A stretch of DNA of 41,563 nt, from positions 1 through 41,563 of the forward strand of contig NZ_JBEWSZ010000016.1 of the NCBI RefSeq assembly GCF_040537815.1. Direction: 5' to 3'. Under the pieces are notes generated by a model. That model made no database searches. It saw only the letters and a list, made by a program, of their open reading frames with translations, and had not been told where the DNA came from. Position numbers and translations under genes: made by a program. This stretch comes from Mesorhizobium shangrilense (GTDB taxonomy: Bacteria; Pseudomonadota; Alphaproteobacteria; Rhizobiales; Rhizobiaceae). This document shows positions 8,381 to 16,314 of this stretch, one piece after another; position 1 is the first letter of the stretch; each line of letters begins with the position of its first letter.

Positions 8381-9436
8381 TCAGGACGCGTTCAGCGCAT
8401 TGGCGGCGATCGCCTCGAAGCGCCTGTCGAAAAGATCCTCGGCCTTGATCGGGGGCTTGTTCAGTTCCCTGGCCAGGAGATCGATCGTCGCCTGCTGGCG
8501 CGCGATCACATCGTTCCAGTCGGACGGGATGTCGAACCGTCCGTCGGCGTCGACGAGATACTGGCCATCTTCGCTGTTGAGGCCCTGGGTGGCGACGTAG
8601 TAGCCCTCGATCCACTCTTTCGGATGCTCCTCCACCCATCGGGCCGCAAGTGCCCAGTAGCGCACATATTCGCCGAGAGCGGCAGCTTTGGCCGGGTCGT
8701 CAAGCACGGCCTGTGGGGCATAGAGATGGGCTGGATCATCGCGCAAGCCGTGCGGGATGGTGGTAGCGCCGTCGGCACCATACTGGTGCAGATAGTGCTT
8801 GACGAGGACACCCCAGATCGGTGCGACGTCAACTTGCTTGCTGGCAAGTGCCACCGGATAGGCATCGCCTTTGCTGGGCAGTTCAATGAGATTGACATCC
8901 TCCTTTTTCAGGCCGGCGGCCTGCAGGACCCTCAGCACCAGCGCGCCTTGCGCCTGACCAGGGCTGAAGGCGATCCGTTTGCCGCGCAAATCCGCGAGCG
9001 TCTTGACCTCGACGCCGGGCGCAATGCCGAGTTGATAAATCGGGTGCGCAACCGGATCCTTGCGGAACTTCGCGGCAATGATCTTGACCTTGAGCCCCGT
9101 CCAGGTCGCGTGGATGGGCGGAATGTCGGCGACGGATCCGACGTCCAATGCATCGGCGCGAAAGGCTTCGATTGTCTGTGGACCGCCGCTGATATTGGCC
9201 CATTCGACCTTGAAGGGCAGTCGGTCGATGAGCCCCGAGAGTTCCAGTGCCCTTTGCGTTTCGGGATCGCCGATACGAAGCAGCGTGCCCTCCGGGATTT
9301 TGGTCGGCAGTATACCCGCGTCCGGACTACCCGCCCGGGCACTGAAAGGGGAGGAAAAAGCGACCAAGGTTACCGCCAAAGCGGTCACCAATGTTCCAAA
9401 CCGTCTTCTCGAAAATCTGTCCACAGCCAACATCAT
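8381..9436 (-). CDS. ABC transporter substrate-binding protein, sulfonate/nitrate type (SsuA-like), Tat-like signal
   Basis: About 351 residues. The start at 9434-9436 (or the adjacent ATG at 9433) follows GGAG by four bases. The N-terminus has SRRRFGTLVTALAVTLVAF and ends in SARA, which fits a twin-arginine type signal peptide with cleavage after residue about 35. The mature part is an SBP of the NMT1/SsuA kind: LLRIGDPETQRALELSGLID, FRADALDVGSVADIPPIHA, LADLRGKRIAFSPGQAQGAL and DVAPIWGVLVKHYL. A periplasmic protein giving the transporter its specificity. It is the first gene of the operon that ends with the FMN monooxygenase. Confidence 0.9.
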   Translation of the reverse strand: MMLAVDRFSRRRFGTLVTALAVTLVAFSSPFSARAGSPDAGILPTKIPEGTLLRIGDPETQRALELSGLIDRLPFKVEWANISGGPQTIEAFRADALDVGSVADIPPIHATWTGLKVKIIAAKFRKDPVAHPIYQLGIAPGVEVKTLADLRGKRIAFSPGQAQGALVLRVLQAAGLKKEDVNLIELPSKGDAYPVALASKQVDVAPIWGVLVKHYLHQYGADGATTIPHGLRDDPAHLYAPQAVLDDPAKAAALGEYVRYWALAARWVEEHPKEWIEGYYVATQGLNSEDGQYLVDADGRFDIPSDWNDVIARQQATIDLLARELNKPPIKAEDLFDRRFEAIAANALNAS

Positions 9437-9480
9437 CTTGCTCCAATTTTGGAAAGGCTTCGACTTTCGCTGTCCATTAT

Positions 9481-9499
9481 GTCTATCAATTATGTAGAC
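9481..9499. promoter_or_regulatory. Inverted repeat upstream of the sulfonate-type operon
   Basis: GTCTA at 9481-9485 and TAGAC at 9495-9499 form a perfect dyad with nine bases between, about 45 bases upstream of the binding-protein start. The T-N11-A spacing and AT-rich centre would suit a LysR-type regulator, which often controls sulfonate genes. An AT-rich CATAAT-like -10 on the minus strand overlaps it. No regulator gene is adjacent. Confidence 0.4.
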
Positions 9500-9732
9500 G
9501 ATAAAGTATCGGATGCTGTTCTTTGCCACCCGAGGGAAACGCTGTTCGTCTCCAATGCTCATTTGGGGCATGGGGCGCTCAAAGGAGGCGGGTTGGGTCG
9601 CTGGCAGCGCAGGTTGCGGCCGCCCATCAAAGATCTTGCGGCCCCACCTTACAGCAGGCAAGCAGGAGAGCAGTGCTCGCCAGATATCCCATCAGATTCC
9701 ATGCGACATGAATTGCCATCGATGGGGCTTTC

Positions 9733-10287
9733 ATGATTGCTAGGTCTATGTCACGTCCTCGCTTGCTGCCCGAAAAGAATTTTCCGAGCTACGCATACCT
9801 GCCTGGCAAACATCCGCATCCTGTGCGCGACCCCTTGGGTCACAGTTACCAAAGCGACCCGGTGACCGTTGCCGTTGGCGAAGCGCTCAGTTCAAACGAG
9901 TTTCGGTGGGGTATCGACCTTTTCAACCACGGCTATTACTGGGAAGCTCACGAGGCTTGGGAGCCTCTTTGGCACGCTTCGAAACAAAGCACTCAGCATC
10001 GCCTGCTCTTCAAGGGATTGATCCTGTTAGCGGCGGCCGGGGTGAAACTCCGCGAGGGAAAGCGGGTCGCTGCAGCGCGCCATGCGACAAGGGCTGCGAC
10101 GCTTTTTCGCCAGGTGGTGAATTTGCCGAGCCCAGGCTTTGAGACCGCACTCGGAATGACACCTGCCGCGCTTGCAGTATATGCCGAAGCGGCCTTAACT
10201 TCCCTGGCTGCTTTGCGGAAGCCGATGCCTGGCCAGCCTGAGCCCGTATTCGATTTCATTCTCGCACCTAACTCAGGGAGCGTCTGA
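9733..10287 (+). CDS. DUF309 domain protein
   Basis: 184 residues. The DUF309 signature is clear: GIDLFNHGYYWEAHEAWEPL followed by W at residues 60-80, containing the EAHExW motif, then a helical segment HRLLFKGLILLAAAGVKLRE. The family is a small all-helical domain of unknown function, possibly metal binding through the conserved His and Glu residues. An ATG 15 bases further in is an alternative start. It stands alone; its 3' end overlaps the end of a convergent small gene by 15 bases. Confidence 0.8.
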   Translation: MIARSMSRPRLLPEKNFPSYAYLPGKHPHPVRDPLGHSYQSDPVTVAVGEALSSNEFRWGIDLFNHGYYWEAHEAWEPLWHASKQSTQHRLLFKGLILLAAAGVKLREGKRVAAARHATRAATLFRQVVNLPSPGFETALGMTPAALAVYAEAALTSLAALRKPMPGQPEPVFDFILAPNSGSV

Positions 10288-10458
10288 TAGGCCCCCAGCG
10301 GCTGGCGCGCCGCTATCAGAGATCGTAGCTTCCCTGTTCTCTTCCGCGACATCGTTCGCGATGGCGGCGATGTCGAAACCGCCCCAGATCGTCTGTGCCG
10401 GCTTCCTCACTCCACGCTTCTGTTTGATTTCGACGACAAAGGGTCGCGGCTGTTTCAT
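10273..10458 (-). CDS. Small conserved-looking hypothetical protein
   Basis: 61 residues from an ATG at 10458 preceded by GAGAG; the protein begins MKQPRPFVVEIKQKRG and contains TIWGGFDIAAIANDVAE. The basic start and the W-G-x-x-D-x-x-x-I-A pattern resemble small uncharacterised proteins of rhizobia, but I cannot name a family. The frame is open to 10578 without a convincing start. It may be the second gene after the frame at 10499-10894, 40 bases away on the same strand. Function unknown. Confidence 0.45.
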   Translation of the reverse strand: MKQPRPFVVEIKQKRGVRKPAQTIWGGFDIAAIANDVAEENREATISDSGAPAAGGLSDAP

Positions 10459-10498
10459 TCGTGCTCTCGGATGCATTTGGGAAGTTGCGAAGCGTCGT

Positions 10499-10894
10499 CT
10501 AAGTCGATCGGACCGTTTGGTCCACCGCTGCCCGCATTTTCCAACGGTTTTGGAAGACGTTGATGTCTTTGGAGCCACAACGTAAGTGGCTCACCACCGA
10601 CCCCCGGCTCACGTTCTCGATCTCCTGTCCTGCCTTCATTGCGGTCGCCACGACGATCATGTTGCCCGCATAGTCGCCTTTGCTGTGCCCATTGCTAAGC
10701 TGTAGCAGATTCAGAATGCATAAAAGATGGCCGCCCCTGTCCATACGCTCACGTTCCCTCAGGAGATCAGGTGCGTCCAACGCATTTTCGGAATCGGTCA
10801 GAGGTGACCGATTCATCCTGGTGATGGACCAAGACTTCAGCCGCCGGTTAAAACGGGCAATCGAGGCGACACTTCGGGCTGGTGCTTCGATCAC
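10499..10894 (-). CDS. Hypothetical protein, weakly supported
   Basis: Open frame of 131 residues, possible internal starts at residues 27 and 51. It contains LLCILNLLQLSNGHSKGDYA and NMIVVATAMKAGQEIENVSR, which read like a folded protein rather than an antisense frame, with mixed codon use. No family is recognised. It precedes the small gene at 10273-10458 on the same strand, so the two could form a short operon. Confidence 0.35.
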   Translation of the reverse strand: MIEAPARSVASIARFNRRLKSWSITRMNRSPLTDSENALDAPDLLRERERMDRGGHLLCILNLLQLSNGHSKGDYAGNMIVVATAMKAGQEIENVSRGSVVSHLRCGSKDINVFQNRWKMRAAVDQTVRST

Positions 10895-11122
10895 AGTGCT
10901 CGCTTGTCAGCCAGCCGGATGTCGTGGGGGGGGACGCGTGGTTCGGCTCGGCAAGCGATCGCCGGCTCGGTCAATCCTCAAGCCGCTTAGATCAAGCATC
11001 TTATCGTCGCTTCGGGCCTTGCGGTCTTTTGCATTTGCTGCGCCTATATTAGCGCTCAATAACAACCGGTCCGGCTTGATGGCCGAACCAAACGCGTTGC
11101 GAACTTTACAAGGAATACGCAT

Positions 11123-11335
11123 ATGGCGACTGGAACCGTGAAATGGTTCAATAGCACTAAGGGATTTGGATTTATCCAGCCCGACAATGGCGGTCAGGAC
11201 GTTTTCGTCCACATTTCCGCTGTCGAACGCGCGGGCCTCTCGAGCCTGGCTGACGGCCAGAAGATCAACTACGAGGTCGAGCAGGACCGCCGCACTGGCA
11301 AGTCCTCTGCCGGCAGCCTCAGCAAAGCTGGCTGA
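11123..11335 (+). CDS. Cold-shock protein, CspA family
   Basis: 70 residues, the normal length. RNP1 (KGFGFI, residues 13-18) and RNP2 (VFVHIS, residues 27-32) are intact, as is the N-terminal [14 protein letters not shown]. It binds single-stranded RNA or DNA in the cytoplasm as an RNA chaperone. AAGGA stands about nine bases before the ATG. The AT-poor region of about 220 bases upstream has no gene and may give a long leader, common for csp genes, but no conserved element was recognised. A strong terminator follows at 11373. The gene is monocistronic. Confidence 0.95.
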   Translation: MATGTVKWFNSTKGFGFIQPDNGGQDVFVHISAVERAGLSSLADGQKINYEVEQDRRTGKSSAGSLSKAG

Positions 11336-11372
11336 TTTTTCTTCTGCATTCTCGCAAGGTCCCGGATGCATC

Positions 11373-11402
11373 AAGGCGGGGGTAAATCTCCCGCCTTTCA
11401 TA
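11373..11402 (+). terminator. Rho-independent terminator of the cold-shock gene
   Basis: Perfect 8-bp stem AAGGCGGG (11373-11380) with CCCGCCTT (11390-11397), nine-base loop, followed by a T-rich tail. It lies 37 bases after the csp stop codon. Confidence 0.8.
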
Positions 11403-11462
11403 TTTGTTGCGGGCTGTCCGGCTGGCCGCTTCGCGCGCCAGAACGACCCTTGGGAGAAAAAC

Positions 11463-11924
11463 TCAGGCGGCGACTTTCTTGCGGGTCTTCGCCGGCACCG
11501 GCTCTTCAAGCTCTTTCGGTTTGCGGCCGAGCCCCATCGTCTTGGCCAATGCCGAGCGCGTAGCGGCATAATTTGGCGCGACCATGGGATAATCCCCCGG
11601 CAGACCCCATTTGGCGCGATATTCATCCGGCGTCAGCCCATAGTCGGTCGACAGATGGCGCTTTAGCGATTTGAATTTCTTCCCATCCTCAAGGCAGATA
11701 ATATAGTCCGGTGTCACCGACTTCCTGATCGGTACAGCAGGGTTGAGCGGCTCCGGCTTCTCGACGGAAACGCTGCTGGTCGTGCTTTTCAGCGCCGCAT
11801 GCACTTGGCCGATCAGCGCAGGGAGATCGCCCACCGGGACTGGATTGTTCGATACATAGGCTGAGACCACATCCGCGGTGAGCTCGATGAGAGCTTCGAT
11901 CTTGTTGTCGGCTTCTTCTGTCAT
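11463..11924 (-). CDS. MucR/Ros family transcriptional regulator with altered zinc ligands
   Basis: 153 residues; the ATG at 11924 follows GGAGAG by four bases. The upstream extension of the frame is not needed. The C-terminal DNA-binding domain reads YIICLEDGKKFKSLKRHLST, then DYGLTPDEYRAKWGLPGDYP and MVAPNYAATRSALAKTMGLG, the Ros/MucR signature. In classical Ros the finger is C-x2-C-x9-H-x3/4-H; here the first Cys (C77) and first His (H90) remain, while the second Cys is D80 and the final His is replaced by D94/Y95. Mesorhizobium loti Ros homologues that fold without zinc are known, so the protein may still bind DNA. MucR proteins control exopolysaccharide, motility and symbiosis genes. It stands alone. 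Confidence 0.92.
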   Translation of the reverse strand: MTEEADNKIEALIELTADVVSAYVSNNPVPVGDLPALIGQVHAALKSTTSSVSVEKPEPLNPAVPIRKSVTPDYIICLEDGKKFKSLKRHLSTDYGLTPDEYRAKWGLPGDYPMVAPNYAATRSALAKTMGLGRKPKELEEPVPAKTRKKVAA

Positions 11925-12506
11925 GAAACTCTCCGGGCGGTTTAAAACACAGTCGGCGAAGTGTTGCTTCATAGCGGCGGTTGGCGCGGAAAGCAATAAA
12001 GGCGCCGCTGGACCATTGCGATGCTCATCCCGCACTTGGCTGCGCACGCTCCCGCCATTGTGCGCCGACGGATCCGCCCGCTGTTGGCACATCCATGCGC
12101 GATGTTGCATTGGGGAGCGATCCTGACCTGAGACCGCGCCGACGAGCTGCATCGCGACCTTGATGGAAGGGGAGGGGAAGGCCGGTGCCCGAGCAACCAG
12201 AGGCGCCAAAGCTCGTGCTCACGGGGAGGGGGAGGCAAGAGCCTTGAGCCTATTCGGACATTTCAGCCCTGTTGTCGGAAAATCGGCCACTGGCGGCCAG
12301 CATCGCATTGCGTGTCCCTCGGCGCAGCGGCATGGCTCATGACGGCATATATCCAAACGGAGTATAATTTTTGCCGGCTTGCTCGTTCTTTGGAAGCGCG
12401 TTCGTCGTCAAAGCCGTGAAATGAGCTCAAACAGGTGCCGCCATTCAACGGTTTCCTCCCATTCCGCTGAACGGTTTACCGCCACATCTCTGATTGAGGG
12501 AATATC
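11925..12506. other. Divergent intergenic region between mucR-like gene and outer-membrane gene
   Basis: About 580 bases between two divergent genes. Open frames here have no recognisable product. It must hold both promoters. It also carries one copy of a short dispersed direct repeat (12140-12179, see separate entry). MucR proteins commonly bind their own AT-rich promoter, but no clear site was identified. Confidence 0.45.
12140..12179 (+). repeat. Dispersed short repeat, copy 1
   Basis: About 40 bases beginning CGACGAGCTGCA and ending in GGGGAGGGG, matching 18201-18240 at roughly 34 of 40 positions, in the same orientation. Both copies lie in intergenic DNA. Neither copy was matched to a known repeat family from memory. 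Confidence 0.4.
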
Positions 12507-13187
12507 ATGCTTTTTCGCAACATTATCGCTCCATTGGGCGTCTGCCTGTCCATCGCTACGCCAGTCTTCGCGGCCGATCTGGTTGAGGTACCGCCGCCAG
12601 CCGCGCCAACCTGGACAATTGGGATCGAGGGAAGTCCCGAGTTTTACGCGATCAACAACGGCAGCAATACCGCTCGGTCGCTTGCGGATACCTACTTCAA
12701 GTTCAGCGTTTCGCACAATTTCGACAACAATTTTGTCGGCGGCGTGTTCTTCCAGCCGACCTTCAAGACGGGCGGAAAATCCCAATTTTACGGCGAAGCG
12801 AGTCTCGGCTACAAAATCAAGCTGACCGACGCCTTTACCCTGACGCCCAGCCTGGGCCTTGGCTACACCTGGCACGACACGGGGATCATCAAGGGTGGCG
12901 ACGCCAATGCCCAGGTTCCCTACTACGCCCTGTACCTCGCAGGCGATTGGAAGCTGACCAAGCAGTGGACGTGGAACGTCTTCAATGTGCGCTATCGCAA
13001 CGCCTTCAACACCACCTGGGAAACGCCTAAGGTGGCGACAGGCGTGACCTACAACATCGACTCGACCAACGCGGTCTATGCCAACGTCGGTTACTCGTGG
13101 AAGAAGACCGACACGACTTCGGCTCCTTACAAGGATCTCTCGGCCGACAAGCTCAACATCGCGATCGGATACAAGCACTCGCTCTGA
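12507..13187 (+). CDS. Outer-membrane beta-barrel protein, hypothetical
   Basis: 226 residues. A signal peptide runs to about residue 22 (IATPVFA then ADL). The mature part alternates polar and hydrophobic residues in strand-length runs with many aromatic residues: [80 protein letters not shown] and a last strand [11 protein letters not shown]. This suggests a small barrel of roughly ten strands in the outer membrane. GAGGGA lies nine bases before the ATG. The family cannot be named and the cargo is unknown. An ABC ATPase fragment follows directly. Confidence 0.7.
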   Translation: MLFRNIIAPLGVCLSIATPVFAADLVEVPPPAAPTWTIGIEGSPEFYAINNGSNTARSLADTYFKFSVSHNFDNNFVGGVFFQPTFKTGGKSQFYGEASLGYKIKLTDAFTLTPSLGLGYTWHDTGIIKGGDANAQVPYYALYLAGDWKLTKQWTWNVFNVRYRNAFNTTWETPKVATGVTYNIDSTNAVYANVGYSWKKTDTTSAPYKDLSADKLNIAIGYKHSL

Positions 13188-13199
13188 CCACGACAATAT

Positions 13200-13556
13200 C
13201 GCGGCTATCCGCGGCAGCTTTTCGGGCGGTATGCAGCGCGTCGGCATCGGGCGGCCGCTGACGGTACCGCCCGAAATGCTACTGCTCGACGAAGCGCTCG
13301 GCGTCCTGGACGCCATGACCAAGATCTCCATGCAGGAGAGCTGGCGCGCAATGAAGAGAACCTCACCATGGTCACCCCCGACATGGCGGAAGTGATCTAT
13401 CTAGCCGGCCGGATGCTGATCCTGCCCAAAAAAGGGCGGCGCGGCGCGGCCAATCGACATCGATTTGCCGTGACCGCGAGACCGCGGCGAAAGCCACTTC
13501 GTGCGCTACGGTGAAGAGTTGCTGCGCGAGTTCGGCCTGCACTACATGGCGGCTGT
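13200..13556 (+). pseudogene. ABC transporter ATPase fragment (nitrate/sulfonate type), frameshifted
   Basis: Only the C-terminal half is left. [16 protein letters not shown] then [18 protein letters not shown] correspond to signature and Walker B of NrtD/SsuB-like ATPases (normally LSGGMKQRVGIARAL and LLLDEPFGALDA). After shifts the frames give [20 protein letters not shown] and finally RYGEELLREFGLHYM, the family's usual C-terminus. The Walker B proline is replaced by Ala, the switch His is replaced by Pro, and at least three frameshifts are present. No upstream half or permease remains. Confidence 0.75.
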
Positions 13557-13680
13557 TGCATGGCGCTGCAGTGCGCTCTCGGATGGGAACCCGTCGTACC
13601 GGGCTTGAAAATGCCGCAAGGCTTGTACAAACGTGCGTCGTCAACATGACCCAGGCAAATAGCCGTAGCAGGGAGTGGAT

Positions 13681-14277
13681 ATGGTCTTTCGATTGAAGGA
13701 GCGCCTCGGCAGGAAGTTTGAAGAGGAAGTGCAATTCTTCAAGGGCTGGCAGAAGGATAAGAAACGTGTGGGGGCGCTCATGCCAACGTCTGTGCATGCC
13801 GCGCGCCGGATGGCAAGCGTGATTAATCCAGCATCGGGAATGCCGGTTCTTGAACTTGGCGCCGGAACAGGCGTCATCACCAAGGCTATCCTCGAAAGAG
13901 GCATCAAGCCGCATCAGCTGATTTCGGTCGAATATTCGAAAGATTTCTATCATCGCTTGACGCGAGGCTTTCCAGGCGTGGATTTTCGATTGGGCGATGC
14001 GTTCGCGCTGGGGGAAGTGCTTGCCGAGCGGAGCGGGGAGCAATTCGACTGTGTCATAAGTGCGGTGCCGATGTTGAGCTTTCCGATGGAACAGCGCATT
14101 GCCTTGCTCGAGGATTTGCTGGCCCGCATTCCTGCTGGGCGACCTGTGATTCAAATCACCTACGGGCCCTTGTCGCCGGTGATCAAAATGCCCGACCGCT
14201 ACGTCGTGTCTCACTATGATTTCGTCGTCCGCAACATCCCGCCCGCACAGCTCTGGACATATCGACGAGCAGTGTGA
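13681..14277 (+). CDS. pmtA: Phospholipid N-methyltransferase, PmtA-like
   Basis: 198 residues from the ATG at 13681, chosen because GGGAG stands five bases upstream; a GTG six bases earlier is unlikely. SAM-binding motif I is VLELGAGTGVITKAIL (57-72), preceded by FFKGWQKDKKRVGALMPTS, which is characteristic of rhizobial PmtA enzymes that methylate phosphatidylethanolamine three times to phosphatidylcholine at the inner membrane. The later segment FDCVISAVPMLSFPMEQR also fits. Phosphatidylcholine matters for rhizobial symbiosis; this may be a second copy to the housekeeping gene, which cannot be judged here. It has no operon partners. Confidence 0.82.
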   Translation: MVFRLKERLGRKFEEEVQFFKGWQKDKKRVGALMPTSVHAARRMASVINPASGMPVLELGAGTGVITKAILERGIKPHQLISVEYSKDFYHRLTRGFPGVDFRLGDAFALGEVLAERSGEQFDCVISAVPMLSFPMEQRIALLEDLLARIPAGRPVIQITYGPLSPVIKMPDRYVVSHYDFVVRNIPPAQLWTYRRAV

Positions 14278-15139
14278 CCGGGCGAGACCCGCGGAGGACG
14301 GCCGAGTATCGCAATCATGCTGAAGCACAGGAAAAACGGTGACGTCACGAAGCCGCCATCGGTGCGAAATCTCGTGCCGACCACCGGCTACATAGAACCG
14401 ACGTAGCACCTCGAACATCGGTTTGCCGTCCTGGGGATGCTCCTCTTAGACAACATCGAAGATCGCTGTTCTCGTCGCATGCGGTTCGGGCGCGTTGTGC
14501 ACCCGCCGCAAGCTCATCTGCTGCGCGCTTCGCCTTGTGGACAACGGTCAGCAAAACCACCACCGCATCGAAATCGAGCTCGCCGGGTATAAACGCCGAG
14601 CAAGACCCGCGGGCGGGAAGGGAGTTTGAGGAGTGGGCTTTGGGGCAGCCCTTGACCCTGCCCCGCGTGTCGTGAGTGACGTGTTTCTGACATCCAGTCC
14701 GGATGTCCGCTGAGATGTGGCACGATGAGGTAGTTCAACCGGTACGCAAATTTCGAGCAAATCGGGTATGGATTCTTAATGGGCACGTGCGCGGTTCGCG
14801 TCGCGCACTAAATCCGAACTGGCGACCTGCCACGCCAACTGCACTTTGGCCTTCCCGAGCAGTTATTTCCAGAACCATCCCAGAGATCGTGTTCCTTTAG
14901 CAGCCCAGCAACAATCTAGCGCCATTGCCTTTCGTCTCCCCATCGCCGGTGGGAACATTCATTCTCTACAAAAAATGATGAATTAAACTTTTATTATATT
15001 TGGTCGATCCGATTTTTGGAATGATCATCCACGTTGTAGTCAAAATTGTTTTCTGATGAAACCTGTGGCTCGTCTTCATCGTTGTCAGGATAGCAGTGCT
15101 TGGAATTTGCAAGTACCGCAATTTTAAGGGAGGCCTCAA
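14278..15139. other. Long non-coding stretch
   Basis: About 860 bases with no gene I can defend. Open frames on the minus strand are antisense-like. The part 14950-15130 is distinctly AT-rich and should hold the promoter of the glycine-rich secreted protein gene that starts at 15140. Confidence 0.45.
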
Positions 15140-15664
15140 ATGACAGAAATGTTTAAACGTTTGGCTGGCAGCCTTGCGAGCGGAGCTGTTCTCGCAATTC
15201 TTTGCATGCCAGCCAATGCAGCTGGAATTAGTGTAGGCGGCGTCGGCGGAGTATCCGTCGGTGGCGGAAGCGCTAGCGCCAACGTCGGCAGTTCCGGTAC
15301 ACCAGCAAACGGTAGTGCCAATGCCTCGATCGGCACCAATAGCGCCAACGCAACTGCCTCAATCGGCAGCTCCGGCGTGACGCCTGCTGTCGGCGGAACA
15401 AGCGGGGTTGCCAATGTAACTCTCGGGACCGACAACGCCACCGTCGCGGTCGGGACCGGGACCGGTCTGGGTGTCGGCGTTGGCGTCGGGACCACTCCAA
15501 CGACCATCGGGATTCCCAGCAACCCCAATCTGCCCGGCATCGCTGCCAACCTGTCGAGCGGCCAGTTGGCGCGGATGAAGAAGCGCTGCGTCGAGGTCAT
15601 CAACAACGAAGGCACGTATGATAGCGACTTGCGTCAACTTTGCCTGCAACTCGCTCGGCGCTGA
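15140..15664 (+). CDS. Secreted glycine/alanine/serine-rich protein, hypothetical
   Basis: 174 residues after an excellent AAGGGAGG site. A signal peptide ends at about residue 28 (CMPANA then AG). Residues 29-140 are low-complexity, rich in Gly, Ser, Ala, Thr, Val and Asn, with loosely repeated units such as ISVGGVGGVSVGGG, SANASIGTNSANATASIGSS and VAVGTGTGLGVGVGVGTT. The last 45 residues are different: basic and helical with two cysteines (MKKRCVEVI and LRQLCLQLARR), which could form a disulfide. Such proteins may be exported or wall-associated; no function can be given. A duplicate of its 3' end lies inverted behind panD. Confidence 0.75.
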   Translation: MTEMFKRLAGSLASGAVLAILCMPANAAGISVGGVGGVSVGGGSASANVGSSGTPANGSANASIGTNSANATASIGSSGVTPAVGGTSGVANVTLGTDNATVAVGTGTGLGVGVGVGTTPTTIGIPSNPNLPGIAANLSSGQLARMKKRCVEVINNEGTYDSDLRQLCLQLARR

Positions 15665-15771
15665 AGAGAGGGTCTAAAACCTCCTGGAGCTGCTGACACT
15701 CCAGCTTCGAAGGAGGACGGCCCGCCGCGCCGAAAGGCGCGGCGGGCTTTTCGCGTGATGGCGCAATGTCC
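15643..15771 (+). repeat. 3' region of glycine-rich gene plus terminator, copy A
   Basis: This region matches 20624-20745 in opposite orientation: shared blocks include GCGCTGAAGAGAGG, TGACACTCCAGCTT and GCGCAATGTCC in the same order and spacing. Copy A has an intact coding end and terminator; copy B is degraded. Confidence 0.65.
15720..15752 (+). terminator. Rho-independent terminator of the glycine-rich gene
   Basis: Perfect 12-bp stem GCCCGCCGCGCC / GGCGCGGCGGGC with a GAAA tetraloop, followed by TTTT. A smaller nested hairpin (CTGGAG/CTCCAG, 15684-15703) precedes it. Confidence 0.9.
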
Positions 15772-15854
15772 AGCGTGCAAGCGTAGGCTGACCCGGACTT
15801 CGGGCTCGCTGATCCCTGGGGGTCCAGAGCAAAGCTCTTCGATTGTAGCGGCGC

Positions 15855-15971
15855 TCATCGACAGGATATTGTGGCGTATCTCGTCGTCGCACTGTTCGCT
15901 GCGGCCGCATTACGACCCCTGACCACATTGGCGAGTTCCATGCGCACAGCACGGGTCATCTTCGTCTTCAT
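15855..15971 (-). pseudogene. Transposase/integrase N-terminal fragment
   Basis: From an ATG at 15971 with a perfect AAGGAGG site seven bases upstream, the frame reads MKTKMTRAVRMELANVVRGR and stops after 38 codons. The start resembles the N-terminus of integrase-catalytic-type IS transposases that begin with a basic run followed by ELA..IR.RY. The reading is lost after about 25 residues, so this is a start stump left from a deleted element. Identification is tentative. Confidence 0.35.
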
Positions 15972-16104
15972 GATGCCTCCTTGGTGGTGAGAGCATCGTG
16001 GCGGCATTCGCCTTCACGGGTAACGTTTTAGGTGCGGCAACGAACCCACTTGATAACGTTTTCCTTGAGGCAGTGTCGGTGACCCTGGCCTCGCGCGAAG
16101 TGAA

Positions 16105-16161
16105 ATGGCGAAGATCGGTGGGGACGTTTCCCAGCGGCTCGACGTCATCCCAGCACCCGGC
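16105..16161 (+). pseudogene. IS66 TnpC-like transposase fragment
   Basis: The frame reads MAKIGGDVSQRLDVIPA, resembling the LGEDVSE.LEYIPA segment just before the zinc-binding part of IS66-family TnpC. Only about 17 residues match, and the sequence runs into an IS91-like tail on the other strand. Low confidence. Confidence 0.3.
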
Positions 16162-16240
16162 CACCGCGCTCAAAGGTCTCGATGACAATCACCCTACCGC
16201 CGCAGGATGGGCAGGGCGGCCGCCAATTGGACTGCCCCCT
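16145..16240 (-). pseudogene. IS91-family transposase C-terminal fragment
   Basis: The minus frame ending with a stop at 16145-16147 reads RPPCPSCGGRVIVIETFERG, close to the C-terminal zinc-ribbon tail of IS91-type transposases (PCP.CGG.M.V.E.F.RG). The two CxxC-type cysteines are present once. Everything upstream of it is missing. Confidence 0.5.
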
Positions 16241-16314
16241 TGATGGATTTGCGCCGCATCTCTTGCTATAGTTCCAGCTTGCTTCGACTGCCGAGGCGAG
16301 CCAACGAGGGCGAT

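Noticed and set aside
8309..9736. 475-residue plus-strand frame
   Set aside because: Antisense to the substrate-binding protein gene, which has signal peptide, ribosome binding site and family motifs.
13372..14418. 348-residue minus-strand frame
   Set aside because: Antisense to the ATPase remnant and pmtA; no recognisable domain.
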